Below are positions 47,733-57,262 of a stretch of DNA of 64,000 bases, piece by piece (within the stretch, counting starts at the first letter, position 1; each line of letters opens with the position of its first letter). The notes under the pieces are model-generated. The model was not told the origin of the DNA, ran no database searches, and saw only the letters and a list, made by a program, of their open reading frames with translations. The stretch comes from Anaerococcus murdochii (lineage in GTDB: Bacteria > Bacillota > Clostridia > Tissierellales > Peptoniphilaceae): the NCBI RefSeq assembly GCF_019957155.1, contig NZ_JAIPME010000002.1, positions 1,302,001 to 1,366,000 on the forward strand. Direction: 5' to 3'. The translations under genes were made by a program, and so were the position numbers.

Positions 47733-48578
47733 CTATTTTTTAGAAAATTCTTTCTTATATTTGTCGCCCATAAAGTTGAAAAATGCAGAACAGAAAACAA
47801 GAAACAAGCTTGGAAAAACAAGGGTCCAAGGGGCGGTTTGAATGTATCTAATATTTTCTGAAATCATTGATCCCCATTCTGCTTGGGGTAGGGCAGAGCC
47901 CAGGCCTAAGAATGATAGGCCAGCAAGGGAGACCATCATGGTTGCTATGTGTAGGGAAATAGTCACTATCAAAATATCCATCATATTTGGGAGGATATGG
48001 AAAAATATGATTCTCATATCGGATTCTCCAGAGATTTTTGATGAGATAACGTAGAGCTTTTCCTTATCAACCATGACAAAGGACCTTACTATACGTGCGT
48101 AGTTGGTCCAGCCCAAACAAAGGAGGGCCAAAGACGCATTTTTTATTCCACCTCCCATGGCGCCTGCGATGAAGATCGCAAGCAAGAGGGAGGGAAATGC
48201 CATAAAAATGTCTGTAACTCTCATAAGAATTACATCCAAAAAGCCACCGTAGTAGCCTGCAAAGAGCCCGAGGCTAGTGCCTATGAGGCTTGATAAAATA
48301 ACTAGGATAATAGCTGGCAAAAGTGATGTCTTAAAACCAACTAGGACCCTTGATAATACACATCTGCCGTAGGCATCCGTGCCAAAGGGATAGGCCCTTG
48401 ATGGAGGGCTTAGGGCAATCTTTGGCATGGTCTCGTTTGGGAGATTTGGCGCAAGCTTATCTCCTAACAAGGCCAGAAAGCTAAGTAAAATTATTGAGAA
48501 AATCAAGATATAGAGGGTTTTGGATTTTTTCCTTTCCTTGATTTTAGATTTTTCTACTACTAGGTTTTCGAGTTTCAT
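47733..48578 (-). CDS. ABC transporter permease, DppC/NikC type
   Basis: 281 residues. N-terminal helix near 25-45, then the core domain with YPFGTDAYGRCVLSRVLVG, typical of DppC/NikC, and the EAA loop ISGESDMRIIFFHILPNMM. Starts within the stop of the other permease (4-nt overlap); AGGAG-type site precedes the binding-protein gene that follows. Confidence 0.92.
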   Translation of the reverse strand: MKLENLVVEKSKIKERKKSKTLYILIFSIILLSFLALLGDKLAPNLPNETMPKIALSPPSRAYPFGTDAYGRCVLSRVLVGFKTSLLPAIILVILSSLIGTSLGLFAGYYGGFLDVILMRVTDIFMAFPSLLLAIFIAGAMGGGIKNASLALLCLGWTNYARIVRSFVMVDKEKLYVISSKISGESDMRIIFFHILPNMMDILIVTISLHIATMMVSLAGLSFLGLGSALPQAEWGSMISENIRYIQTAPWTLVFPSLFLVFCSAFFNFMGDKYKKEFSKK

Positions 48579-49507
48579 CCTAAATCAACCCTCCTATCTA
48601 TAACTTTGTGCAAGATGTCTGCCAGCATATTAAATATGAAGTATATAAGGGCACTTAGGAAAACAAAGGCTTGGATGGTTGGGTAGTCCCTAAAGAGGAT
48701 GGAATCCATAATCAAAGATCCTAGACCCGGCCAAACAAAGAGGCGTTCTACAATAGTGACCCCTCCACAAAAATATGCGAAGGACATGGCCATGAGGTTT
48801 AAAACCAGGCCCGCACAATTTTTAAAAACGCTATTTATAATTATATATCTTTTCTTAAAGTCTCTGGCTTCAAAGGACTGGACATATTGGCTCTTATATT
48901 CTTCCATCATGGCCGAGCGGATTTGCCTGGTGTACTTGCCAATCAAAGGAAGGGCAAGGCAGAGGGCAGGAAGGACCCAACCATTTGGGTTGCCCCTGGA
49001 AATAACCGGAAACCACTTAAGCTTGACTGCAAATATGATTAGAAGAATGACGCCATAAACAAAGGTCGGGATAGAAGCCAGGATAAAGCTTAGGGTGTCT
49101 AGAAATTTATCTAGGGCCGTGTCCTTAAAAAATATACAAGTAATCGAGGCCGCCAGGGCAAAGATAAAAGTCAACAAAAATGCCGGGACGGCAAGATAAA
49201 GACTTTGGGGAAGTGCTCCCTTAATCTTATCGGCAACTGGCCTATCGTCCATGTAGGATGTGCCCATATCGCCCTTGAGGAAATTTCCCAGCCAATTTTT
49301 GTACTGGATGAGGACCGGTTCATTTAAGCCCTTCTCCTCTCTGGCTTTTTCCAAAACGTCCTCTGGGGGCACTGGTTTGTGCCTGGCTATGTAGTACATC
49401 TCCACCGGATCGCCCTCAGCAAGGAAACTTGCTCCAAAGGCCAAAAACGAAATGGTAAAGAGGACAAAAATAGCCTGGCCAATTTTTTTAACAAAATATT
49501 TTATCAA
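48575..49507 (-). CDS. ABC transporter permease, DppB/NikB type
   Basis: 310 residues. Starts at TTG 49507, the base after the methyltransferase TGA, with AAGGGGG about 8 nt upstream; no in-frame ATG is available. IKYFVKKIGQAIFVLFTISF N-terminal helix, FLKGDMGTSYMDDRPVADKI, and EARDFKKRYIIINSVFKN as EAA loop are standard for DppB/NikB. Confidence 0.9.
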   Translation of the reverse strand: MIKYFVKKIGQAIFVLFTISFLAFGASFLAEGDPVEMYYIARHKPVPPEDVLEKAREEKGLNEPVLIQYKNWLGNFLKGDMGTSYMDDRPVADKIKGALPQSLYLAVPAFLLTFIFALAASITCIFFKDTALDKFLDTLSFILASIPTFVYGVILLIIFAVKLKWFPVISRGNPNGWVLPALCLALPLIGKYTRQIRSAMMEEYKSQYVQSFEARDFKKRYIIINSVFKNCAGLVLNLMAMSFAYFCGGVTIVERLFVWPGLGSLIMDSILFRDYPTIQAFVFLSALIYFIFNMLADILHKVIDRRVDLG

Positions 49508-50263
49508 TCAATCATCCCCCTTCTTACAAACTATTATAAAGGAAGGAGAAGACCTGTAGGCTATTTGAAAGGACTCGTCATAGACAAGTGGGTCAATATT
49601 TTCCTTGATTTCGATAGATTCAAAACCAAGCTTATCTAAAATAGCCAGGTCAAAATCTGGCCTTTTTACATAGGTCATTGGCATATCCTTGGCGAGGTTT
49701 TCGCATTGGTCTGCCTCTTCAAAGGAAACCCTCATATCATAGCCGGAATTTATCCCTTCCTTGAGGTTTTTTGCGGCAAGTTTGGAATAATTTTCGCACC
49801 AAACATAGGAATACCAAGCAGCATCTACAATTATTAGCTTTCCTCCCTTTTTAAGGTAGGATTTCCAAAGCTTGTAGGTTGTAGAAGGGTAGGATAACAT
49901 CCAGGTGAGGTTTCTTGATAAAATGTAATCAAAAGACTCATTTTCAAATGAATTTTCTTCGCAATCACCCTCTACAAATTGAACTTGGCCCTCAAAATCT
50001 TTGAGATTTTTCCTTGCCATTTCTAGCATTTTCTCCGACTTATCAAAGGCGGTTACACTCGCACCTTTTTCAGCCATAATAAGGGAAAATAAACCAGGTC
50101 CACAACCTAAGTCCAAGACCTTTTTGCCAGTCAAATCCCTTGGCAGGTAGGAAGAAAAAAGCTCGGCCCAGTCATCCTTGTGACCGTGGTCGATTTCCTC
50201 CAGGACCCCGTCGTCATAAGTTTTGGCCCTATTTTGCCAATACTTATCTAAAGTAAGATTCAT
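49508..50263 (-). CDS. Class I SAM-dependent methyltransferase, first gene of the ABC operon
   Basis: 251 residues; GGAGGAATT before ATG. Motif I VLDLGCGPGLFSLIMAEKG near residue 52, motif II TAFDKSEKMLEMA, FDYILSRNLTWML and the LKKGGKLIIVDAAWYSY strand. Butted directly against the permease start, so it is part of the import system: it may methylate the imported ligand or act in making a chelator. Substrate not inferable from sequence alone. Confidence 0.88.
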   Translation of the reverse strand: MNLTLDKYWQNRAKTYDDGVLEEIDHGHKDDWAELFSSYLPRDLTGKKVLDLGCGPGLFSLIMAEKGASVTAFDKSEKMLEMARKNLKDFEGQVQFVEGDCEENSFENESFDYILSRNLTWMLSYPSTTYKLWKSYLKKGGKLIIVDAAWYSYVWCENYSKLAAKNLKEGINSGYDMRVSFEEADQCENLAKDMPMTYVKRPDFDLAILDKLGFESIEIKENIDPLVYDESFQIAYRSSPSFIIVCKKGDD

Positions 50264-50439
50264 AATTCCTCCAATAAAAAAGGGGCATCCTATTTTCCCA
50301 TAGAAAATAAGACACCCTTCATGAATGTCGATAAATCAATGACTCAAGGCTAGGTCTACCTTCTTGGTAAGTCCTTCATGGATTTAACCCTTGGCCTTTC
50401 ATCTGTACCAATATTACTAAAAAAATGAAATTTTGTCAA
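50264..50439 (-). promoter_or_regulatory. Promoter and ~140-nt structured leader of the methyltransferase-ABC operon
   Basis: Minus-strand TTGACA (plus 50434-50439), 17-bp spacer, TAATAT (plus 50411-50416); start near 50404. The leader can form CAAGG/CCTTG (plus 50345-50349 with 50389-50393), TACC/GGTA (50357-50369), a GACAT/GTGTC helix (plus 50325-50329 with 50311-50315) and then a terminator. The last two are mutually exclusive, as in riboswitches or attenuators. I could not match it to T-box, SAM, cobalamin, NiCo, TPP, FMN or glycine motifs. Confidence 0.55.
50275..50317 (-). terminator. Intrinsic terminator inside the leader
   Basis: Minus strand: GGGTGTC pairs with GATGCCC (two G-U pairs), inner TATTTTC/GAAAATA, then seven Ts, ending 12 nt before the methyltransferase ATG. 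Confidence 0.8.
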
Positions 50440-50507
50440 ATCATTTGCATCTAGATTTTTTGATAAAAACAATAATTTCCCCTACTTTTTAGTATAAAAA
50501 AACATCT

Positions 50508-50550
50508 TGTGATTCAAATCACAGACAAGAAAGCTTTTTCTGGTTAAAAT
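50508..50550 (+). promoter_or_regulatory. pfl promoter with perfect CRP/FNR-type palindrome
   Basis: TGTGA-N6-TCACA at 50508-50523; -10 TAAAAT at 50545-50550. With start near 50557, the palindrome centre is about -41.5 (class II). No consensus -35. The third gene of this operon encodes a CRP-like protein with the canonical Arg-Glu...Arg recognition residues. Confidence 0.75.
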
Positions 50551-50602
50551 AGGGGCAGATAAGAAAAAACTTCGGTTTTTAATATATATTTAGGAGGCAA
50601 AA

Positions 50603-52858
50603 ATGGAAGTAAAAGCTTATGATGGATTTAAGGGCGAACTTTGGAAAGATGAGATAAATGTTCGTAACTTTATCCAAGAAAATTACACCCCATATGAAGG
50701 TGGAGATGATTTTTTAGCTGGTAAGAGTGAAAAGACTACAAAATTATTTGCTATCGTAGAAGATTTGATTAACAAAGAAATCAGAGAGTCTTATAGGAAT
50801 GCAGATACAAGTAGGTTTTCTTCTATAGATGGTTTTGACGCTGGCTATATTGACAAGGAAAACGAGGTCATAGTTGGTCTTCAAACTGATGAGGTCCTTA
50901 AGAGAATTGTCAATCCTTACGGTGGCTACAGGATGGTTGAGCAATCTCTTGAATCCTACGGCCAAGAGATGGATCCAGTTCAGGCTAAATATTTCAAAGA
51001 ATTTAGGAAGACCCACAACGAGGGAGTTTTCGATGCCTATACCAAGGATATGAGGACAGCAAGGACTGTTGGACTTTTGACAGGTCTACCAGATGCCTAT
51101 GGTCGTGGTAGGATTATCGGCGATTACAGAAGAATTGCTCTTTATGGTATTGATAGGCTAGTTGAAGAAAAGAAAAAAGACCTAGATAAGATTGAAATTG
51201 ACGAAAATAACCTAGAAGCAACAATCAGACTAAGGGAAGAAGTTAGCGAGCAAATCAGGGCCCTTGGCAAGATAAAAAATATGGCGGCTAAGTATGGTAT
51301 TGACATTTCAAAACCTGCTACAAATGCGAGGGAAGCTGCTCAATTTTTATACCTAGGCTATCTTGCAGCTGTTAAGGAAAACAACGGTGCAGCCATGTCA
51401 ATTGGTAGAAATGCAGGTTTCTTAGATATTTATATCAAGAGAGATATGGATAGGGGCATCCTTGATGAAGTTGGCGCTCAAGAAATAATTGACCAACTTG
51501 TTATAAAACTAAGACTTGTTCGCCACCTAAGAACACCAGAATACGACGAAGTTTTCGGTGGAGATCCAACTTGGGTTACAGAATCAATCGGTGGTATGGG
51601 TCTTGACGGCAGGACTCTTGTTACAAAGACAGCCTTCAGATACCTAAACACCCTAATAAACCTAGGATCAGCTCCAGAACCAAACATGACAATCCTTTGG
51701 GCTGAAAAGCTTCCTGAAGGTTGGAAGAAATTCTGTTCTAAGGTTTCTATCCTTACAGATTCTATCCAATATGAAAATGATGACCTAATGAGAAATATGT
51801 ACGGTGATGATTATGCCATAGCTTGTTGTGTATCTGCTATGGAAGTTGGCAAGGAAATGCAATTCTTTGGCGCTCGTGCCAACCTAGCAAAATCACTCCT
51901 TTACTCAATAAATGGGGGAGTTGACGAAAAGAAGAAAAACAAGGATGGCAGCTTAATTAGGGTCTTTGACGATATTGAACCAATTACTACAGAATACCTT
52001 GATTATGACCAAGTACTTGCAAATTACAAAAAAGTCTTATCTGAACTAGCAGGTCTATATGTGAAGACCCTTGATGTTATCCATTTCATGCATGATAAGT
52101 ATGCCTACGAAGCAGGCCAAATGGCCCTTCATGATACCTATGTTAAGAGAAACCTAGCAACAGGTGTGGCTGGTCTTTCAATTGCAGCTGACTCACTTTC
52201 TGCAATTAAATATGCAAAAGTTAAACCAGTTAGGGATGAAAATGGCATAGCAATCGACTTTGAGACAGAGGGTGATTTCCCTAAATATGGTAATGATGAT
52301 GACAGGGTAGACCAAATCGCTGTTGACATCCTAACCTATTTCTCAAATGAACTTAAGAAACATGCTACCTATAAAAATGCGAAATTAACCCTTTCTGCTC
52401 TTACAATTACATCAAATGTAATGTATGGTAAAAAGACAGGTACAACACCAGATGGTAGGAAGGCAGGCGAACCATTTGCTCCAGGTGCAAATCCAATGCA
52501 CGGTAGGGACGAATCAGGTGCCCTTGCAAGTCTTAACTCTGTGGCTAAACTTCCTTATGAGTGTGTCTGCGAAGATGGTATTTCCAACACCTTCTCAATC
52601 GTACCAGACGCTCTCGGCAAGGAAGAAGACGTGAGAATTGACAACTTGGTAAACATCATGGACGGTTATTTTGGCCAAGATGCTTTCCATTTGAATGTCA
52701 ATGTTCTTCAAAGAGAGAAATTACTGGATGCTTACCACAACCCAGATAAGTATCCAAACCTTACAATAAGAGTGTCTGGCTATGCTGTTCACTTCAACAG
52801 ACTTACAGACGAACAAAAGAGAGAAGTTCTAGAAAGAACCTTCCACAATCACCAATAA
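50603..52858 (+). CDS. pflB: Pyruvate formate-lyase (formate C-acetyltransferase)
   Basis: 751 residues; AGGAGG before ATG. Adjacent active-site cysteines Cys408-Cys409 (IACCVSAME) and the glycyl radical site Gly726 in RVSGYAVHF are intact, and the spacing matches true PFL and not the glycerol dehydratase-like paralogues. Converts pyruvate and CoA to acetyl-CoA and formate in the anaerobic cytoplasm. Followed after 22 bp by its activase. Confidence 0.97.
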   Translation: MEVKAYDGFKGELWKDEINVRNFIQENYTPYEGGDDFLAGKSEKTTKLFAIVEDLINKEIRESYRNADTSRFSSIDGFDAGYIDKENEVIVGLQTDEVLKRIVNPYGGYRMVEQSLESYGQEMDPVQAKYFKEFRKTHNEGVFDAYTKDMRTARTVGLLTGLPDAYGRGRIIGDYRRIALYGIDRLVEEKKKDLDKIEIDENNLEATIRLREEVSEQIRALGKIKNMAAKYGIDISKPATNAREAAQFLYLGYLAAVKENNGAAMSIGRNAGFLDIYIKRDMDRGILDEVGAQEIIDQLVIKLRLVRHLRTPEYDEVFGGDPTWVTESIGGMGLDGRTLVTKTAFRYLNTLINLGSAPEPNMTILWAEKLPEGWKKFCSKVSILTDSIQYENDDLMRNMYGDDYAIACCVSAMEVGKEMQFFGARANLAKSLLYSINGGVDEKKKNKDGSLIRVFDDIEPITTEYLDYDQVLANYKKVLSELAGLYVKTLDVIHFMHDKYAYEAGQMALHDTYVKRNLATGVAGLSIAADSLSAIKYAKVKPVRDENGIAIDFETEGDFPKYGNDDDRVDQIAVDILTYFSNELKKHATYKNAKLTLSALTITSNVMYGKKTGTTPDGRKAGEPFAPGANPMHGRDESGALASLNSVAKLPYECVCEDGISNTFSIVPDALGKEEDVRIDNLVNIMDGYFGQDAFHLNVNVLQREKLLDAYHNPDKYPNLTIRVSGYAVHFNRLTDEQKREVLERTFHNHQ

Positions 52859-52880
52859 TTTTTTAATAAAAGGAGGCCCT

Positions 52881-53600
52881 ATGGCAAAATTACATTCTAT
52901 AGAAACAATGGGTCTAGTAGACGGACCTGGCATAAGGACAGTGTTTTTCCTTTCTGGCTGTCCGCTAAGATGTGTATTTTGCCACAATCCTGACACCCAG
53001 TCCATGGACTACGGGACAGAAATTACAGTCGAGGATTTGGTAAAAAGGGCCAAAAGAATGAAGCCCTACTTCAAAAAAGGAGGCGGAGTCACCATCTCAG
53101 GTGGCGAGCCTCTTGCAAGTGGGGCTTTTGTTGTCGATGCAATAAGGGCCCTCCATGATGAAGACATCCACGTTGCAATCGACACATCAGGCGTGGGCGA
53201 CCTTGGCTATTACGATCAAATCGCCGAGGAAGCCGACCTTATCCTTCTTGACATCAAACACTACGACCCATATTTTTTTGAAGAAATAACCAAAAATCAC
53301 CAAGATAAGCTCATAAAATTTATGGATGCAATCAAAAAAACCGACACCAGGGTATGGATAAGGCATGTAATGATGCCCTTTGTCACAGATACAAAAGAGG
53401 ATATGGAAGGCCTAGTTGATTTTATAAGGCCAATAAAGAAAAATATTGACAAGATAGAAATCCTTCCCTACCACAAGATGGGAATTTGTAAATACACCGA
53501 TCTGGGCAAGGCCTACAGGCTAGAAAATATGGAGGCCATGGATAAAAATAAGGCAAAAGACTTTGAAATCTATGCTAATAATATGTTAAAATCTTTGTAG
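52881..53600 (+). CDS. pflA: Pyruvate formate-lyase activating enzyme
   Basis: 239 residues; AAGGAGG 5 nt before ATG. Radical-SAM cluster ligands Cys27, Cys31 and Cys34 (GCPLRCVFCHN), GGG..ISGGEPL SAM-binding strand, DIKHYDP and the C-terminal LPYHKMG motif are standard for PflA. Short form without extra ferredoxin clusters. Installs the glycyl radical in PflB. Confidence 0.96.
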   Translation: MAKLHSIETMGLVDGPGIRTVFFLSGCPLRCVFCHNPDTQSMDYGTEITVEDLVKRAKRMKPYFKKGGGVTISGGEPLASGAFVVDAIRALHDEDIHVAIDTSGVGDLGYYDQIAEEADLILLDIKHYDPYFFEEITKNHQDKLIKFMDAIKKTDTRVWIRHVMMPFVTDTKEDMEGLVDFIRPIKKNIDKIEILPYHKMGICKYTDLGKAYRLENMEAMDKNKAKDFEIYANNMLKSL

Positions 53601-53609
53601 GAGCAAGAT

Positions 53610-54290
53610 ATGACATATTACAAAAAAGATGAAGAAAGCTTTTTGGCTTTTTTGACAGATGAAGAATTAGCAAGGTTCAGGTACAGGCCCCAGGTCCTTG
53701 TCTATAAAAAAGGCGATGTGATTTTTTCTTTTGGTGACAAGTCCGATTTTATGTATATAATCCTCGAAGGTTTTATAAAAATTTCCACCTACCTATCTGA
53801 CGGTAGGGAGCAGATTTTGTATATTTACGGAGAGGAAGACTTTGTTGGTGCCCACAACCTCCTCACGGACGAGAACTACATCTATGAGGCCAAGGCCCTT
53901 TCCAAGGCAAAACTTTTGATCATTTCTAAAATAGATTTTAATAATATTTTGAAAAACAACAACCAAGTCCTAATCAAAATCCTCGACCAGTCTTTTAGGA
54001 GAATAAGAAGGTCCGAAGAGCTTATAGACAGGCTTTCGACCCAAAATGCCGACATGAAGGTAGCAAAACTCCTCCTAGACTTGGCAGAAGATGTTGGTAT
54101 TGTCAAGAAAGACGGAGTTTTAGTCACCTTCCACCTTAGCCGAGAGGAATTAGGATCCTACTCGGGTGTTGTGAGGGAGACCCTTTCCCGCAAACTATCT
54201 TCTTTTGAAAAGATGGGACTAATCGAGACAATCGGAAGAAATGAAATCTTAATAAAAAATATGAATGCCTTAAAAAAGATGACTTCTTAG
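53610..54290 (+). CDS. Crp/Fnr-family regulator of the pfl operon
   Basis: 226 residues; AGGAGC 6 nt before ATG. Cupin-like sensor with KGDVIFSFGDKSDFMYIILEGF near residue 32 and GREQILYIYGEEDFVGAHNLL; no cysteine ligands for an FNR-type Fe-S cluster, so the signal is something else. C-terminal winged helix LSREELGSYSGVVRETLSRKL keeps CRP Arg180, Glu181 and Arg185 equivalents, predicting TGTGA/TCACA binding, exactly the palindrome before pflB. Autoregulation is therefore likely. Confidence 0.9.
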   Translation: MTYYKKDEESFLAFLTDEELARFRYRPQVLVYKKGDVIFSFGDKSDFMYIILEGFIKISTYLSDGREQILYIYGEEDFVGAHNLLTDENYIYEAKALSKAKLLIISKIDFNNILKNNNQVLIKILDQSFRRIRRSEELIDRLSTQNADMKVAKLLLDLAEDVGIVKKDGVLVTFHLSREELGSYSGVVRETLSRKLSSFEKMGLIETIGRNEILIKNMNALKKMTS

Positions 54291-54312
54291 ATTTATCTAG
54301 GAAGTCTTCTTT
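54278..54312 (+). terminator. Terminator of the pfl operon
   Basis: AAGATGACTTCTTAG pairs with CTAGGAAGTCTTCTT apart from two mismatches, spanning the stop codon; weak T run. Confidence 0.7.
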
Positions 54313-54360
54313 AATTTGCTAAAGAATTTTCTTCCAGTATTATGATAAAACGGAGGAATT

Positions 54361-55626
54361 ATGAATAAAGAAAGATTAAAAATAATGCTCGCCTATGTTG
54401 GTGTCCTCACAGGTGCGGGACTTGCCTCGGGCCAAGAGCTTTTGCAATACTTTGTCTCGCTTGGCAAGGGCGGGATTGTGGGAATCAGCCTTGTTGGCAT
54501 CCTACATATGGTTATCGGTGGGATTTTACTAATCCTCGGTAGCCACTATCTTGCGACCGACCATTCCGATGTTTTTGACGAAATTACCAACAAATTTATT
54601 TCGAAATTTATGGACTTTTCCCTGATATTTACCTGTTTTGTAGTAGGTTTTGTCATGCTTGCTGGAGCTGGATCAAACCTAAACCAGGCCTTTGGTGTAA
54701 ATGTCAACGTCGGCAGGGTTATATGCGCACTTTTAATAATCATAGTCGGCATGATGGATTTTAAAAAGGTTAGCCAGGTAATTGGGTCATTTACACCCTT
54801 TATCGTTGGCTTTGTCCTAATCGGATCAGTCTACACCTTTATTAATTTTAAGCCAGACTGGGAGAGCCTAAATGCTTTTGCGACAAGACTTCAAGCAAAC
54901 TTCGACAATGTCGGTTTTGCCGTCCTAAATTATTTTGGAATGTGCCTTATGACTGCAGTTTCCATGGGCCTTGTCTTAGGCGGAGATGAATTAAGTTCGG
55001 AAAATGCCGGTTGGGGCGGCCTTTTGGGCGGTGCCATAGTCGGCATCATGGGAGTCTTAATTACCCTCACCCTTTTTATCAGGGTAGAAGAAGTCTACGA
55101 CCTTGATATACCAATGCTTTATATAATCGAAGACATCAGCCCAATACTTGGTTTTATCATGGCCCTAGTTGTCTTTGGGATGATTTTTAACACCGGAATT
55201 TCACTTTTTTATGCCCTAGCAAGGAGATTTTCAAACGACGACGAGAGACGTTTTAAAATCATGCTTGTAACCATCACAGGCGCAGGCTTTATCCTATCCT
55301 TCCTAGGATTTAAGAAATTAGTATCAATTTTTTATCCGATAATCGGCTATATAGGAATATTCATGATGGCTCTTTTGGTCTTTGCCTACTTCAAGGAAAG
55401 AACAGCCATCAGACGTGAATCCATGAAAAGACTGGGAATAAGACACTACATGAGAAAAAAACTCGACGACGACATAGAATTTACCAAAAAAGACCAAGAA
55501 AGATTAAACAAATTAATAGACCGCTCCCACATAGACAACGACCAAATCCAGGAAAAGACAGAAGAAACCGTACAAGAAGCCATAGACAACGACGAAGAAC
55601 CGATTACTGATCATGGGGAAGATTGA
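54361..55626 (+). CDS. YkvI-family membrane transporter-like protein
   Basis: 421 residues; CGGAGGAATT before ATG. Ten or so helices from LAYVGVLTGAGLASGQELLQ (residues 11-30, an unwound-helix motif of the APC/NSS fold) to about residue 345, then an 80-residue charged cytoplasmic tail. YkvI proteins resemble amino-acid/cation symporters but have no assigned substrate. Its strong own terminator isolates it from the pfl operon. Confidence 0.82.
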   Translation: MNKERLKIMLAYVGVLTGAGLASGQELLQYFVSLGKGGIVGISLVGILHMVIGGILLILGSHYLATDHSDVFDEITNKFISKFMDFSLIFTCFVVGFVMLAGAGSNLNQAFGVNVNVGRVICALLIIIVGMMDFKKVSQVIGSFTPFIVGFVLIGSVYTFINFKPDWESLNAFATRLQANFDNVGFAVLNYFGMCLMTAVSMGLVLGGDELSSENAGWGGLLGGAIVGIMGVLITLTLFIRVEEVYDLDIPMLYIIEDISPILGFIMALVVFGMIFNTGISLFYALARRFSNDDERRFKIMLVTITGAGFILSFLGFKKLVSIFYPIIGYIGIFMMALLVFAYFKERTAIRRESMKRLGIRHYMRKKLDDDIEFTKKDQERLNKLIDRSHIDNDQIQEKTEETVQEAIDNDEEPITDHGED

Positions 55627-55631
55627 GAACC

Positions 55632-55664
55632 AGACCGTAGTATTATTAAGCTGCGGTCTTTTTG
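55632..55664 (+). terminator. Terminator of the ykvI-like gene
   Basis: AGACCGTAG/CTGCGGTCT stem (one T-G pair), 9-nt loop, then Ts. Confidence 0.85.
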
Positions 55665-55853
55665 TGTACGTTCTCCTATAAGGTTTATATATATTTTTAG
55701 AAATTATTAATGATATAAAGAGATAAGGAATTTTTTAAAAATCTGTTATTATAAATAATAAAAGGTAAATTGCTTATTATATTCGACTAGATTTAAAACA
55801 ATAACTGAATTTAAATTAAACATTAGGGAAATTTATATAAGTGAGGTTTAGGA

Positions 55854-56333
55854 ATCCTAACACAAAGAGAACAAAGAAAAGCTGCAAAAGAATTTTCTAA
55901 AAGATGGGAAGGAATAGGATATGAAAAAGGAGATTCAGCTAGATTTTGGCTATCACTTTTAAATGAAGTTTATGGTGTAGAACATCCAGCAGAATATATT
56001 CGTTTTGAAGACCAAATAATGCTTGATCATACAAGCTTTATAGACGGTTATATACCTTCAACACACGTTTTAATTGAGCAAAAATCAATAGATAAAGATT
56101 TAAAAAAAGGCATTAGACAATCAGATGGTTCACTTCTATCACCTTTTCAACAAGCAAAGAGATATTCTATTGAGTTGCCATATGATGATAGACCAAGGTG
56201 GATAGTACTATCTAACTTTCAAGAATTTCATATTTTTGATATGAATAAACCTCAATCTGAGCCTAAGATAGTGTATCTTAAAGACTTAGAAGAAGATTGT
56301 TATAGAAAGCTTACAGGAAATTTGACAAGGTAA
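55854..56333 (+). pseudogene. N-terminal half of a Type II/MmeI-like DNA methyltransferase with mutated start codon
   Basis: An open frame of about 160 codons, uninterrupted from ATC 55854: LTQREQRKAAKEFSKRWEG, FEDQIMLDHTSFIDGYIPS, LIEQKSIDKDLKKGI and PRWIVLSNFQEFHIFDM are the N-terminal domain of large adenine methyltransferase/restriction fusion proteins. Homologues start M-L-T-Q-R-E-Q; here the codon before CTA ACA CAA is ATC, with GAGG 7 nt upstream, so the ATG appears to have mutated to ATC. The frame ends early at TAA 56331 after LTGNLTR. The next in-frame ATG (56019) lacks a ribosome site. Confidence 0.75.
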
Positions 56334-56344
56334 AATAAATGCAT

Positions 56345-56371
56345 ATCAGCAAGTCGCTGACGTGTTTTTTT
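56345..56371 (+). terminator. Hairpin with T run
   Basis: TCAGC-AAGTC-GCTGA, then CGTG and seven Ts, just after the truncated methyltransferase. Confidence 0.5.
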
Positions 56372-56497
56372 GCTGTTAAAATAGTTACAGGTTGAGTATA
56401 ATAGGATTAGTTGGGTATCGATGGAGAGAAGTGGGTGTGGCTGTCTAAAAAAATGTCCGCACCTCCTGTAGACAAATTTGAATTTCTGGAGGAGAAA

Positions 56498-57031
56498 ATG
56501 GTGGATGAATTAAGAAAAGAAATTGCAATTCAGCAGAAAAAAGGATTACCATTTATCATGGCATCGGTGATTATATGGCTTCTGATAGTACTTGTGTCAA
56601 TTTTAGATATCAATATGAATATGAAAAATTTATTGGTATTTTGCTGTTCATGCCCATTATTACCGCTGGCTTGGCTCATTGGTAAACTTATAAAGGTGGA
56701 TATCTTTTCAAAACAAAATCCACTTGGACAATTAGGCTTCATTTTCACCTTAAATCAAATGATTTATTTATTAATCGTCATGTGGGTATTTAGTGCAGTT
56801 CCGGAAAAGATGATTATGGTGTATGCAATGGTCTTTGGAGCTCATTTATTTCCCTATTCATGGTTGTATCAATCAAAGGGATATACATTTGCTGCAATTT
56901 CCATTTCGATGATTTCCTTGATTTTAGGATGTGCATTAAACGGCACAACGGTTGCTGTTGCGGCATGTATTATTGAGATAGTATTTGCTTGTGTATTACA
57001 TATGGAATTAAAGAAAATGGGAGATAACTAA
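56498..57031 (+). CDS. Small membrane protein (DUF7010-like), likely acquired
   Basis: 177 residues from ATG 56498, which has GGAGG 5 nt upstream; an upstream in-frame TTG at 56411 is not needed. Five to six hydrophobic helices after a charged N-terminus (VDELRKEIAIQQKKGLPFIM). I recognise only similarity to small Firmicute membrane proteins of unknown role. Its codon use (GCA, ATT, GCG) differs from the AGG/CTT-rich neighbours, and it sits between two halves of a broken methyltransferase, so insertion by transfer is plausible. Confidence 0.65.
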   Translation: MVDELRKEIAIQQKKGLPFIMASVIIWLLIVLVSILDINMNMKNLLVFCCSCPLLPLAWLIGKLIKVDIFSKQNPLGQLGFIFTLNQMIYLLIVMWVFSAVPEKMIMVYAMVFGAHLFPYSWLYQSKGYTFAAISISMISLILGCALNGTTVAVAACIIEIVFACVLHMELKKMGDN

Positions 57032-57156
57032 AACAAATCCCAGTTTGTAGAGCTTAGCAAGGATCAAGTTTCTATGAAATAGAAATCTAAATCTAAATAC
57101 GTTATGTGTAAATAATTAAGTCGGTAGTAATACCGTCTTTTTTGATGCCTAAAAAG

Positions 57157-57261
57157 GTTTCAGAGTTCCAAGCTAAGGCTTCAGGATTCCTATAAATAGT
57201 TTCAGAGTACAGAGCAATAGTTTCAAAGTTCAAGGGCAAGGTTTCATTGTATCCAACACGT
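57157..57261. repeat. Five imperfect 21-bp tandem repeats
   Basis: Units start at 57157, 57178, 57199, 57220 and 57241, each opening GTTTC (GCTTC in the second). On the minus strand they would encode a heptad repeat E-T/A-L/I-x-x-N-S/F inside a 69-codon frame (57102-57311). They end two bases before the second methyltransferase fragment. Confidence 0.75.
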
Positions 57262-57262
57262 A

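Noticed and set aside
50341..50400. T-box or SAM riboswitch in the ABC-operon leader
   Set aside because: No T-box core bulge motif and no S-box core sequences; only the terminator layout is shared.
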